Shown piece by piece: positions 26,129 through 34,370 of a stretch of DNA of 64,000 bases. The notes under the pieces were generated by a model. It worked only from the letters and a program-made list of their open reading frames with translations. It was not told where the DNA came from and did not search any database. The position numbers were made by a program, and so were the translations under genes. Positions within the stretch are counted from its first letter, which is position 1. Each line of letters opens with the position of its first letter. Location: positions 1,674,001 through 1,738,000 of the forward strand of contig NZ_CP113432.1 in NCBI RefSeq assembly GCF_026686735.1, read 5' to 3'. Source of the DNA: Pseudomonas triclosanedens (GTDB lineage: Bacteria; Pseudomonadota; Gammaproteobacteria; Pseudomonadales; Pseudomonadaceae).

Positions 26129-26138
26129 TATCGCGAGG

Positions 26139-26171
26139 CTTCCGCCCGGGCCGTTCAGGCCCGGGCGGAAG
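26139..26171. terminator. Strong GC hairpin downstream of hrpA
   Basis: A perfect 14-bp stem (26139-26152 with 26158-26171) and five-base loop, 11 bp after the hrpA stop and 22 bp past the end of the convergent broken gene. No U-tract is seen on either strand, so it may be a pause or 3'-end stabilising structure rather than a full terminator. Confidence 0.55.
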
Positions 26172-26192
26172 CGACTTGGCAATGGCGTCGGG

Positions 26193-26825
26193 TTATTGCC
26201 TGGGCGTCCGGGGTTGCTGACTGGCTTTTTCGTCCAGTTGCGCCAATAGACCCATCGTTACATCCAGCAGTTGGCCTGACTCGCTGTAGACGATGGTATC
26301 GGGCCTGGCGTTAGCGATGATCAGCTCCAGATCGTGCTCTTTGGCATATTGTCTGACGAAATCCCGCATCGCCCTGTTAGTGAGTTGTTGGGTCGTCCTC
26401 TCGTATTCCTGCCATTTTTCCTCCAGCGCCTTGTAGGCTGCCAGGCTGGTATCCAGCTTCAGGTACTACTTCCTGTGTGCAGGCGGCCTGATTGACCAGT
26501 CGCTGACGCGCCAGCCTGGTCTCGGTTTCGGCCGAAGACGGCATGGCTTGTGGTTTCCTGGCGTTCAGGCAGCGCTCGGTTCCTTCCCGACTCAGTCGGC
26601 GAAGTGCGACGCGCGTGCGTCCGGCCTCATCGCGCTGCTCCCGGTAGCTTTGCTCCAGGCCAGCCGGCATCGGGTTCTTCTGGATGACGTCCTCACGGAT
26701 ACGCAGGGACAGCTTGTAGGTGTCGATCGTTGCCCACCTGGGGGCTGGCTTGGGCGGGGGCGGTGGCTCCTGGCAACCGCTCAGGGCCAAGGCGAGCAAT
26801 AACAGGGACAGGGTGGACGGGGCAT
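26193..26825 (-). pseudogene. Skp/OmpH-like lipoprotein gene with frameshifts
   Basis: Two pieces in different frames make one protein. The N-terminal piece has a lipoprotein signal (LLLALALSGC), a Pro-rich linker and a helical region. It then runs into a frame that stops at 26377. In the next frame the C-terminal half continues from about 26460 to the stop at 26193-26195, with SLAAYKALEEKWQEYE, QYAKEHDLELIIANA and a C-terminus typical of Skp/OmpH chaperones. A one-base insertion in the GTAGTAC stretch (26463-26469) explains the break. The best start signal, AAGGAG before ATG 26825, is also out of frame with the signal peptide by one base. It is either a decayed gene or carries sequence errors. 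The intact product would be an envelope-anchored periplasmic chaperone-like protein. Confidence 0.72.
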
Positions 26826-26878
26826 GGAAGACTCCTTTTCCAAATGCCTGGAGAAAGCGAACGGGCAAGGGGTGAAGT

Positions 26879-26902
26879 CGGCGCCGGAACAGTCCGGCGC
26901 CG
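26879..26902 (-). terminator. Hairpin after the GST gene
   Basis: CGGCGCCGGA (26879-26888) pairs perfectly with TCCGGCGCCG (26893-26902) with a four-base loop, 8 bp past the GST stop. A U-tract is absent on the minus strand. Confidence 0.45.
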
Positions 26903-26910
26903 TGACCGAG

Positions 26911-27615
26911 TCAGTCTCGCCTCGGAATCGTCAGCCCGCGTTGTACCGCCGGCCGCGCCAGGAAGCGTTCCAGCACGCGCTTGACGTTCTTGAACTTGTC
27001 GAACTCGACCAGTTCTCCCGCTTCGTAGAAGCCGACCAGGTTGCGAATCCATGGGAAGGTGGCGATGTCGGCAATGGTGTAGCGCTCGCCCATGATCCAG
27101 TCGCGGCCTTCCAGGCGCTGATCGAGCACCGCAAGCAGGCGCTTGGCTTCGTCCACGTAGCGTGTGAGCGGACGCTTGTCTTCGATCTCCTTGCCGGCGA
27201 ATTTATTGAAGAAGCCCAGTTGGCCGAACATCGGGCCGATCCCGCCCATCTGGAACATCAGCCACTGCAGCGTCTCGTAGCGGCCAGCCGGGCCGGGGGC
27301 GATCAGCGAGTCGGTCTTGTCGGCGAGGTAGAGCAGAATCGCGCCGGACTCGAACAGCGCCAGCGGCTTGCCGTCCGGGCCGTTGGGATCGAGGATCGCG
27401 GGGATCTTGTTGTTCGGGTTCAGCGAGAGGAACTCCGGGGACATCTGCTCGTTACGCTCGAAGCTGACCAGGTGCGGCTCGTAGGGCAGGCCGAGCTCTT
27501 CCAGCATGATCGATACCTTCACGCCATTGGGCGTGGGCAGCGAGTAGAGCTGCAGGCGGTCAGGGTGTGCGGCGGGCCATTTGTGGGTGATGGGGAACGC
27601 GGAAAGGTCGGACAT
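26911..27615 (-). CDS. Glutathione S-transferase family protein (YfcG/YghU type)
   Basis: The 234-residue protein has an N-terminal thioredoxin-like domain (LQLYSLPTPNGVKVSIMLEE, NKIPAI with the cis-Pro, and ESGAILLYLADK, the glutathione gamma-Glu site) and an all-helical C-terminal domain (YTIADIATFPW, the GST N-capping box). The PTPNGxKV start and N..K pattern are typical of nu-class YfcG/YghU enzymes, which act as disulfide-bond reductases with two glutathiones. Start ATG 27613-27615 follows CTGGAG. Monocistronic. The physiological substrate is unknown. Confidence 0.9.
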   Translation of the reverse strand: MSDLSAFPITHKWPAAHPDRLQLYSLPTPNGVKVSIMLEELGLPYEPHLVSFERNEQMSPEFLSLNPNNKIPAILDPNGPDGKPLALFESGAILLYLADKTDSLIAPGPAGRYETLQWLMFQMGGIGPMFGQLGFFNKFAGKEIEDKRPLTRYVDEAKRLLAVLDQRLEGRDWIMGERYTIADIATFPWIRNLVGFYEAGELVEFDKFKNVKRVLERFLARPAVQRGLTIPRRD

Positions 27616-27876
27616 GCATACTCCAGACGGGTCAACGAGAGGGCTGAGAGCCCGCTTTCGATCTGCTGCGCGTCGGTCGCAGGGGGTTGGCAGTCGCCGC
27701 GATGCTCGTCCACAGCAGGTAAAGTGCGATCTGCGGCTGCGTGCCGAGTACTGCGGTCCCGGCTCGCAGGATCGCAAGCAGGCCCACAGGATAGACCTCA
27801 GCGCGCTTCCGGTCATGACCGGCACGCGACAAAGCGGTATGGTGCGGCCCCATAGTCACCGGAGAAGGAGCTGACC

Positions 27877-28314
27877 ATGAGCCTGCAAGGCACCTACGAT
27901 TCGCAAAATATCTTCGCCCAGATCATTCGCGGCGATGCGCCCTGCTACAAGCTGTACGAGGATGACGACGTGCTCGCCTTCCTTGATCTGTTCCCGCAAT
28001 CCTATGGCCACGCCCTGGTGATCCCCAAGCGCAGCGCGGCGCGCAATATCCTCGACGTCGATTCCGATGCGCTGTGCAAGGTAATGCGTGTGGTGCAGCG
28101 CCTGACCGGAGTGATCGTCGACGAGCTCAACCCGGATGGCGTGCAGGTCGCCCAGTTCAACGGTGCGCCGGCCGGGCAGACGGTGTTCCACATCCACGTG
28201 CATATCGTGCCGCGCTATGCCGGCGAAGGTCTGGGGATCCACGCGGCGAACAAGGCCGATGCAGGGGAGCTGGAAAAGCTGCAGGCGCGCCTCGTCGCTC
28301 GTCTGAACGGCTGA
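27877..28314 (+). CDS. HIT family nucleotide-binding hydrolase (HINT-like)
   Basis: The 145-residue protein has the histidine triad HIHVHIVPRY (H-x-H-x-H) at about 108-117 and the N-terminal NIFAQIIRGDAPCYKLYED common to Hint/HinT hydrolases. Such enzymes cleave adenosine phosphoramidates or adenylylated Lys adducts. AAGGAG sits 7 bp before the ATG. It matches P. aeruginosa PA3295 by context after hrpA. It is convergent with the following lipoprotein gene, with 22 bp between stops. Confidence 0.92.
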   Translation: MSLQGTYDSQNIFAQIIRGDAPCYKLYEDDDVLAFLDLFPQSYGHALVIPKRSAARNILDVDSDALCKVMRVVQRLTGVIVDELNPDGVQVAQFNGAPAGQTVFHIHVHIVPRYAGEGLGIHAANKADAGELEKLQARLVARLNG

Positions 28315-28336
28315 GACGCGCCACGACGGCGGGACC

Positions 28337-28759
28337 TTATTCGGTCGCAGGCTTGATATCGAAGCCCTTGCGGTTGTCGCTGTTGATTCGCAAGCGCGTG
28401 TCGCTGCCTTCCTCCAGCGTCATCAGCAGCTCGCGGCGCAGCATGGCCTTGCTGCACAGGCCGTCACCATCCTTGTCGCCGATGATGCCGACCACGTGCT
28501 GGCCTGCCGGCACGTGGAAGCTCGCCGACTCGCCTGCACCGATGCGTGCGGCCACCTGTTGGTCGATGGTGAGCGCCACGTAGCAGCCGCCACCCAGGAA
28601 GCCGACATCGCGGCTGACATCGATTTTCACGCTGCCCTGTCCCATCTCCTGGTAGGCCAGGAGTCGGTCGGCGGGAACGGGTTGTACTTCGTCGCTCTGG
28701 TACGAGGCACAACCGGACAGCACCAGCAACGGCAGGACAGCAGCAAGAATCGAACGCAT
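28337..28759 (-). CDS. Putative lipoprotein, 140 residues
   Basis: The signal peptide ends in a lipobox (LLVLSGCAS, Cys17), so the mature protein should be lipidated and envelope-anchored. The rest is a small beta-rich domain with DVSRDVGFLGGGCYVALTID and GIIGDKDGDGLCSK; the two Cys could form a disulfide. The segment resembles small carbohydrate-binding or DUF2846-like lipoproteins (V-P-A-G-x-H pattern) but I do not assign a family. GGAGGA precedes the ATG at 28757-28759. The second strand GESASFHVPAGQH argues for a beta-sandwich. Confidence 0.8.
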   Translation of the reverse strand: MRSILAAVLPLLVLSGCASYQSDEVQPVPADRLLAYQEMGQGSVKIDVSRDVGFLGGGCYVALTIDQQVAARIGAGESASFHVPAGQHVVGIIGDKDGDGLCSKAMLRRELLMTLEEGSDTRLRINSDNRKGFDIKPATE

Positions 28760-28968
28760 AGACTTCCTCCACGAATGATGCAGCGAAGGCTAGCCCAGAC
28801 GAGACGATCCTGCCGTGAATCGGCCAAGGACTGGGTGATTCCGTCGTGCCCCCGCGCAGGCGGGAAATTTTGCTGTAGTCTTCAGTCAGTGCGAGGCGGG
28901 CCCGCAGTCCGGCTTGCGCAAGGGCGGCCGACATGCAGGTGGCCGATCCAAGGAGCAGGGCTTTATAG

Positions 28969-30033
28969 ATGCGGCGCAACAGCGATTCCGAGCGACTCTT
29001 CGAGCCCAGCACCGGCCCGACAGGGCTGGAGGAAGCCGATCACCGGCTGCTGATGCGGCTGATTTTTGCCTGTACCGGGCTGACCCTGGGGGTGTTCTCG
29101 GTCCTGCAGTTCCTGGCTGGCAATCCCTGGCTGTCCGGTATTGAAGTGATCGCCTGTGGCCTGTTGCTGTGGGCCTCGCAACGGCTCGCGCGCGTGCAGC
29201 GGCTGGTGCCGTGGATCCTCGCCTACCTGCTGCCGACCTTCTGTTTCATCCTCTACATCATCGTCATGCCCAACGCATCGGCCACGGCTTTCGTCTGGGT
29301 CTATCTGATGCCGGTTATGGCCTACCTGCTGCTAGGCAAGGTGCACGGGTTCCTGCTCGCGGTTCCGTTCATGGCGGTCGCGACGGGCCTGTACCTGCAC
29401 GTCAACCAGGTACGTGTCGATGCGACCGGGTTGATCGATATCGGCAATGGCATTTTCTGTGGCCTGCTGGTGATCGCATTCATGCATGTCTACGAGAGCC
29501 GCCGCGCCGATGCGTACAAGCAGTTGCGGCACCTGGCGCTCACCGACGCACTGACCGGCGTGGCCAGCCGCGAGAGTTTCCAGCGTGCATTGCAGCGTTG
29601 TATCCAGGAGGCGGCGCGCTATGACACCCGGCTGGTACTGGTGGTGCTGGACGTCGATCACTTCAAGTGTGTCAACGACCAGTGGGGGCACGACGCCGGC
29701 GACAAGGCTCTGCAGCACCTGTGCAAGTGCCTGCGCCATCGGCTGCGCGCCACCGACCTGATCGGCCGCCTGGGCGGGGAGGAGTTTGGCATCCTCCTGC
29801 CGTTCACCGATCGCTTCGATGCCCAGCCGTTGGTAGAGGCGCTGCGCCAGGAAGTGGCGCGGATACCGATGGACTACCTCGGCCAGCGCATTCATCTATC
29901 CGCCACATTCGGCCTGGCGGAATGGCCCTCGGATGGTCTGGACGCGGCCGAGCTCTATCGCTGCACTGACCGCCGCCTCTACCGTGGCAAGGCCGAGGGA
30001 CGCAATCGGCTGGTCTGCAGCGACCCCGCCTGA
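28969..30033 (+). CDS. Membrane-bound diguanylate cyclase (GGEEF)
   Basis: The 354-residue protein has about six hydrophobic helices in residues 25-175, forming a membrane sensor, followed by a GGDEF domain. DALTGVASRESF starts the domain and RLGGEEFGILL is the active site. An RATD I-site five residues upstream implies product feedback inhibition. LDVDHFKCVNDQWGHDAGD supplies the metal/GTP-binding segment. There is no EAL partner. It should synthesise c-di-GMP in response to an unknown membrane signal. AAGGAG lies 12 bp before ATG 28969, a little far. Monocistronic. Confidence 0.9.
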   Translation: MRRNSDSERLFEPSTGPTGLEEADHRLLMRLIFACTGLTLGVFSVLQFLAGNPWLSGIEVIACGLLLWASQRLARVQRLVPWILAYLLPTFCFILYIIVMPNASATAFVWVYLMPVMAYLLLGKVHGFLLAVPFMAVATGLYLHVNQVRVDATGLIDIGNGIFCGLLVIAFMHVYESRRADAYKQLRHLALTDALTGVASRESFQRALQRCIQEAARYDTRLVLVVLDVDHFKCVNDQWGHDAGDKALQHLCKCLRHRLRATDLIGRLGGEEFGILLPFTDRFDAQPLVEALRQEVARIPMDYLGQRIHLSATFGLAEWPSDGLDAAELYRCTDRRLYRGKAEGRNRLVCSDPA

Positions 30034-30187
30034 GCACGGTGTGTCGCCAGATTCGCGGCAGGCGCCCGTTGGGCCTGAGGTGATGTGGCGAGACTGGTGG
30101 ATCACTCGACCGTTCTTCCGACAGCCGACCGGCGCTCGCTGTTCACAAGGCTTGTCCGGCGGTGCTGGCGCGGAGGCGCAGGCAGAT

Positions 30188-30700
30188 TCAGACGGCTTCC
30201 AGCAGCGCCAGGGTATCGGCGGCGCCCATCATCTTCGCCGCGGCCAGCGGTGTCAGGCCGCCGGCGTCGCGGGCTTCGCGATTGGCGCCGTGGGCCAGCA
30301 GGCAGCGGAGGATTTCCGGACGGTTGAACATTGCGGCCATCATCAGGGCAGTCTTGCCGTCGGGAGAGGCGCCTTCGACATCGGCTCCGCCAGCAAGCAG
30401 CAGGCGGACCATCTGCAAGTCGCCCTTGAACGCGGCGCCGGCCAGTGGCGACTGCCCGGCGTTGTTGCGCAGGTCGGGATCGGCGCCATGTTCCAGCAGG
30501 GTCTCCACTGTCTCGCGATGGCCGTAGTAGCTCGCCAGCATCAGCAGGCTGTCGCCCTTGTGATTGCGCAGATTGGCCGGCAGGCCCTGGCGCAGCAGGC
30601 CGGCGAGGCGCTGGGTATCGCCCTGGCGGGCCAGATCGATCACCTGATTGGCGAATTCAAGGGTCTGTTCGTCCATTTCCGGACGGGACACGTCAGTCAT
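30188..30700 (-). CDS. Ankyrin-repeat protein
   Basis: The 170-residue protein has four ankyrin repeats (about residues 22-160), seen as KGDSLLMLASYYGHRETVE, NAGQSPLAGAAFKGDLQMV, DGKTALMMAAMFNRPEIL and GGLTPLAAAKMMGA, each followed by LL-x-HGA. Such small bacterial ankyrin proteins mediate protein-protein contacts. There is no signal peptide. Start ATG 30698-30700 follows AAGGAG; an in-frame start nine codons earlier is less well placed. It is divergent from the FabH-like/sigma operon, the arrangement of PA3287-PA3286 in P. aeruginosa. Confidence 0.88.
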   Translation of the reverse strand: MTDVSRPEMDEQTLEFANQVIDLARQGDTQRLAGLLRQGLPANLRNHKGDSLLMLASYYGHRETVETLLEHGADPDLRNNAGQSPLAGAAFKGDLQMVRLLLAGGADVEGASPDGKTALMMAAMFNRPEILRCLLAHGANREARDAGGLTPLAAAKMMGAADTLALLEAV

Positions 30701-31107
30701 CCTTAAGTCTCCTTGGGTAATGGCCAAAGGATATGGGACCGCGCCAATTCAGGCGCGCCAGACGTTCCTATGGTGCTCTTGCAGATTTTCAATCGATTGA
30801 GACATGCCGGGAGTACGAGCCTTTATTACGGAAAGTGGCGGAATCACTGCGCTTTGCCGGCGACTTTTCGGCGAAAATTGCAGCATAATCAGCGACCAGC
30901 GGGTGCACCCAGGGTGCTGCCGTGAACCGCCGGGCGGCCAAAGGTGCCGCTTGCCGAGTGGGATGGCACACTGCCCTGTTACATCCCCCGGGTATCCGCG
31001 CCGCGACGCGGAGCCCAAGAATATCCAGTGCCGGCGCATTGCGCGGGCACTTTGATGCCTAACCCTGCCGCCTGGCCCGGCGGCTCAGATTGAGAAGAGG
31101 ATTGACC
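30701..31107. other. Divergent intergenic region, ankyrin gene / FabH-like operon
   Basis: 407 bp with no plausible gene. It contains a perfect 13-bp palindrome TTTTCGGCGAAAA (30865-30877) and, close by, CATAAT (30882-30887), which could be a -10 for the rightward operon. No terminator hairpin was seen. Confidence 0.4.
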
Positions 31108-32229
31108 GTGCATAAAGTCGTGATCAGCGGAACCGGCCTGTATACCCCGCCGTTCAGCATCTCCAACGATGAACTGGTGGAATCCTTCAACAGCTATGTC
31201 CGCAGTCACAACGAGCAGCATGCCGAAGCCATCGCCAACGGTGAGATGGAGCCCCTGGCCGAATCCAGCTCGGCGTTCATCGAAAAGGCGTCCGGCATCA
31301 AGAGCCGCTTCGTGGTGGACAAGGAAGGCATCCTCGATCCGCAGCGCATGGTGCCGCGCATTCCGGAGCGCTCCAATGATGACTGGGGCATTCTCTGCGA
31401 GATGGCCGTACATGCCGCCAAGGAAGCGCTGCAGCGCGCCGGCCGTACTGCGGCTGACATCGACGGCGTGATCGTCGCCTGCTCCAACCTGCAGCGCGCA
31501 TACCCGGCGGTAGCCATCGAGGTACAGGCCGCCCTCGGCATCCAGGGCTTCGGTTTCGATATGAACGTCGCCTGCTCCTCGGCCACCTTCGGCATCCAGG
31601 CCGCAGTGAACAGCGTGCAGCTCGGCCAGGCGCGCGCCATCCTGATGGTCAATCCGGAAATCTGCACCGGCCACCTGAACTTCCGCGACCGCGACAGCCA
31701 CTTCATCTTCGGCGATGCCGCCACTGCCGTGATCGTCGAGCGCGCCGATCAGGCCACCAGCGCGCATCAGTTCGAGGTCGTCAGCACCAAGCTGCTGACC
31801 CAGTTCTCCAACAACATCCGCAACAATTTCGGCTTCCTCAACCGCGCGGCGGAAGAGGGTATCGGCACCCGCGACAAGCTGTTCGTGCAGGAAGGCCGCA
31901 AGGTGTTCAAGGACGTCTGCCCGATGGTGGCCGAACTGATCGGCGAGCACCTGGGCCAGAACGACATCCCGGTGAGCGACGTCAAGCGCTTCTGGCTGCA
32001 CCAGGCCAACCTGAACATGAACCTGCTGATCACCCGCAAGCTCATTGGCCGCGACGCCGAAGCCCATGAAGCGCCGGTCATCCTCGACACCTACGCGAAC
32101 ACCAGCTCGGCCGGCTCAGTGATTGCCTTCCACAAGTACCAGGACGACCTCGCCGCCGGCTCCATCGGTGTGCTGAGTTCCTTCGGTGCCGGCTATTCCA
32201 TCGGCAGCGTGATCCTGCGCAAGCTCTGA
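31108..32229 (+). CDS. FabH-like 3-oxoacyl-ACP synthase III (PA3286-type)
   Basis: The 373-residue thiolase-fold protein carries the KAS III triad Cys156 (NVACSSATFG), His298 (FWLHQANLN) and Asn331 (TYANTSSAGS). It is longer than housekeeping FabH (about 320), and the extra N-terminal block resembles P. aeruginosa PA3286. That enzyme condenses octanoyl-CoA from beta-oxidation with malonyl-ACP, shunting it into fatty-acid synthesis. Start GTG 31108 (VHKVVISGTG) is seven bases after AGAAGAGG; in-frame TTG codons lie upstream. The sigma-factor gene starts 2 bp after its stop, so both are co-transcribed and probably co-translated. Confidence 0.88.
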   Translation: MHKVVISGTGLYTPPFSISNDELVESFNSYVRSHNEQHAEAIANGEMEPLAESSSAFIEKASGIKSRFVVDKEGILDPQRMVPRIPERSNDDWGILCEMAVHAAKEALQRAGRTAADIDGVIVACSNLQRAYPAVAIEVQAALGIQGFGFDMNVACSSATFGIQAAVNSVQLGQARAILMVNPEICTGHLNFRDRDSHFIFGDAATAVIVERADQATSAHQFEVVSTKLLTQFSNNIRNNFGFLNRAAEEGIGTRDKLFVQEGRKVFKDVCPMVAELIGEHLGQNDIPVSDVKRFWLHQANLNMNLLITRKLIGRDAEAHEAPVILDTYANTSSAGSVIAFHKYQDDLAAGSIGVLSSFGAGYSIGSVILRKL

Positions 32230-32231
32230 TT

Positions 32232-32840
32232 GTGCAGATCGACGACAGCGAGCTGTTGTCGCGCCTGCTGGCAGGGGACCAGCAGGCTTTCCGCACCCTG
32301 GTAGCCGCCTGCCAGGGTGCGATGCGTGCTGTCGCCATCGCCATCGTCGGCAGCGCCCAGGCCGATGAAGTGGTGCAGGACGCCTGGCTCGCCGCCGTGC
32401 GCAATCTCGATGGCTTCCAGGGGCGCTCCAGCCTCAAGACATGGTTGCTGACCATTACCGCCAATACCGCCAAGACCCGACTGCGCAGGATTCGCCGTGA
32501 GGTATCGCTGGACGACCCGCCTGCGCCCCACGGCAGTATCGACGACAACCGTTTCGCCGCCGATGGCCATTGGAGCTGGGCTCCGTTCGCCTGGCATGAG
32601 GACTCCCCGGAGGCGCTGCTGGCGGAGGAGGAGCTGCGCGAATGCCTGGAAAGGACGCTCGCCAGCCTGTCCGAACTGCAGCGCAGCGTGCTGCTGTTGC
32701 GTGAGCGCCAGGGGTTGGAGCTGGAGGAGATCTGTAATCTTCTGGAGGTTTCGCTCTCCAATGTCAGGGTGCTGCTGCATCGCGCGCGGCTGAAGGTGTT
32801 CGCTACTGTCGAGCACTTCGAGGAGACCGGAGAATGCTGA
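32232..32840 (+). CDS. ECF-type RNA polymerase sigma factor
   Basis: The 202-residue protein has sigma region 2 (AQADEVVQDAWLAAVRNLDG, with region 2.4 in SSLKTWLLTITANTAKTRLRR) and region 4 (LSELQRSVLLLRERQGLE through SLSNVRVLLHRARLKV, a helix-turn-helix). It initiates at GTG 32232, two bases after the FabH-like stop, without its own good Shine-Dalgarno, implying translational coupling. The next gene overlaps its end and looks like a zinc-finger anti-sigma. It corresponds to P. aeruginosa PA3285. No ECF promoter motif can be assigned from this window alone. Confidence 0.9.
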   Translation: MQIDDSELLSRLLAGDQQAFRTLVAACQGAMRAVAIAIVGSAQADEVVQDAWLAAVRNLDGFQGRSSLKTWLLTITANTAKTRLRRIRREVSLDDPPAPHGSIDDNRFAADGHWSWAPFAWHEDSPEALLAEEELRECLERTLASLSELQRSVLLLRERQGLELEEICNLLEVSLSNVRVLLHRARLKVFATVEHFEETGEC

Positions 32841-33073
32841 CCTGCAAGGAGCTGGTGGCGCGCTCCAGCGATCTGTTGGACGAGCAACTGGGCTTTCGCG
32901 AGAAACTCGCTCTGCGCCGTCACCTGCTGTTGTGCCGCAACTGCCGGCGCTACTTGCGCCAGATGCGTCTGATGCAGGGTGCCCTGCGCATACTGCCGGA
33001 ACTGCCCCGGGCGGACGCCGAGCGGCTGGCGGACCATCTTGCCGAACTGCGCCGGGACAGCGCGCGGCGATAG
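32834..33073 (+). CDS. Zinc-finger (zf-HC2) anti-sigma-like protein, soluble
   Basis: The 79-residue protein has MLTCKELVARSSDLLDEQL, the anti-sigma domain start, and HLLLCRNC, an H-x3-C-x2-C motif as in zinc anti-sigma (ZAS) domains that clamp ECF sigma factors. Unlike membrane ZAS proteins it has no transmembrane helix, so it should be cytoplasmic, like RsrA- or ChrR-type partners. The gene overlaps the sigma gene by 7 bp, strong evidence for a sigma/anti-sigma pair. The redox or metal signal it senses is unknown. Confidence 0.85.
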   Translation: MLTCKELVARSSDLLDEQLGFREKLALRRHLLLCRNCRRYLRQMRLMQGALRILPELPRADAERLADHLAELRRDSARR

Positions 33074-33154
33074 AGCCGGGCGAGGGGAGAACGCCTCGTC
33101 GTCCGCGATGATTGATGGCCGGGCGCCTCGCGAGCAGTTCCCCGTCCCTGCGCG

Positions 33155-34069
33155 TCAGTGTCGACTCCGTGCATGCCACGCATCCAGCCCGCCCGACAGC
33201 GCCCAGGTGCGAGCGTGCCCGGAGGCGTTCAGCCGTTCTGCCAGCATCGCAGCGGAAATTTCTCGCGGGCAGGCGCAGTAGATCACCACATCGCGGTCGC
33301 CCAGGCTGTCGCGCAGTTCATCCAGCGGCGCATCCAGTCCGAACGGAATGGAGCCGGGAATGGCTTCGCCATCGAGCTGTGCACGCACATCGAGGATCAG
33401 TGGCGGCTGGTCGTTCTCCAGGCGGGCGCGCAGTTCGTCGACGCTGATGCGCGGAATCCGCGAAGTACGGCGCAACAGGCTGGTGCGTTGCCAGAATTTC
33501 CAGGCGATGAACAGGCCGAAGCCGCCCAGCAGCGCTGCTACGCCCACGCTGGCGTATTCGGTGAGCCAGCCGAGCACGCGGTCCACTGCGTCGCTGAAGA
33601 TGCTTCCCAGCATCAGGGCAGAGCCAGCCCAGAGCGCTGCGCCGGCACAGTCATAGCCGAGGAAGCGGTGCAGGCGGGTGCCGGTCATGCCGGCCATCGT
33701 GGTGGTAAGGGCGCTTGCGCCGGGCAGGAAACGCGAGATCAGCAGGGCGCGCGGGCCGATGCGCAGGTACAGGCTCTGGCTCTGGCGGATGCAGCTGTCC
33801 GGCGATAGCGACACCTTGCACACACTGCGCAGCATGAAGCCGCCATAACGACGTCCGGCGCAGAACCAGATCAGGTCGGCGATCAGACAGGCGATCACCG
33901 CCACTGCCAGCGCCTGGCCTAGTGGCACGCCGCTGCCCTGCAACGCCAGTGCGCCAGCGACGATCAGCGCCGGATAGGCGGGAATTGGCAGGCCGAGCTG
34001 TTCCAGCAGGACGTTGAAGAACAGCAGGGTGAGGCCGTGCTGCTGGATCAAAGGTTGGAGTTCGTGCAT
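33155..34069 (-). CDS. DedA family membrane protein fused to a rhodanese domain
   Basis: The 304-residue protein has two parts. Residues about 1-195 are a DedA (SNARE-associated/VTT) domain: LEQLGLPIPAYPALIVAGAL, FLPGASALTTTMAGMTG (the conserved R-FxPG-x-R region) and several helices. Such proteins act as lipid scramblases/flippases for undecaprenyl phosphate or phosphatidylethanolamine. Residues about 210-300 are a rhodanese fold (LILDVRAQLDGEAIPGSI) with a Cys at the active-site position (VIYCACPREIS). The start MHELQPLIQQHG (34067-34069) is where family similarity begins; the Shine-Dalgarno is weak. The rhodanese part should face the cytoplasm. Confidence 0.88.
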   Translation of the reverse strand: MHELQPLIQQHGLTLLFFNVLLEQLGLPIPAYPALIVAGALALQGSGVPLGQALAVAVIACLIADLIWFCAGRRYGGFMLRSVCKVSLSPDSCIRQSQSLYLRIGPRALLISRFLPGASALTTTMAGMTGTRLHRFLGYDCAGAALWAGSALMLGSIFSDAVDRVLGWLTEYASVGVAALLGGFGLFIAWKFWQRTSLLRRTSRIPRISVDELRARLENDQPPLILDVRAQLDGEAIPGSIPFGLDAPLDELRDSLGDRDVVIYCACPREISAAMLAERLNASGHARTWALSGGLDAWHARSRH

Positions 34070-34370
34070 GGGCGGGCCTGAGGGCGGGCGATCTTTACGG
34101 GGAAGGCGGAAGCATACCGCCAAAGCCGCGTGCGAAAAGTACCTGGAACCCCGAGGGGGCACGGGCTTGCGGCGTTATGACGCAAGGAAATCAAAAGTTC
34201 CTTTGTAATAAAAGTTTTATCTACGAGCAACGGAGCTGAAATAACCCCTCGCCAAGATTCCCAGCAACACAAACGGGGGCCGCCAGACGGCCTGTGCGTG
34301 ACCTTGGGGGCCGCGCAGCAGCCAGGCACTCGGCGTGTTCAACGCTAAATACCATTAAGGGGAATCTTCG
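34070..34370. other. Leader region of the phosphate-porin gene
   Basis: 301 bp without a gene. An AT-rich patch (about 34188-34220, containing TTGTAATAAAAG) probably carries the porin promoter. I looked for a Pho box (CTGTCAT repeats) and did not recognise one. AAGGGGAA precedes the porin start. Confidence 0.4.

Noticed and set aside
21902..26182. 1426-codon minus-strand open frame
   Set aside because: Antisense of hrpA, which has complete DEAH-helicase motifs; the antisense product has low-complexity GC-driven composition.
34070..34370. Pho box for the OprO/OprP-like gene
   Set aside because: No pair of CTGTCAT-like repeats with correct spacing was found, although Pho control is expected from the family.
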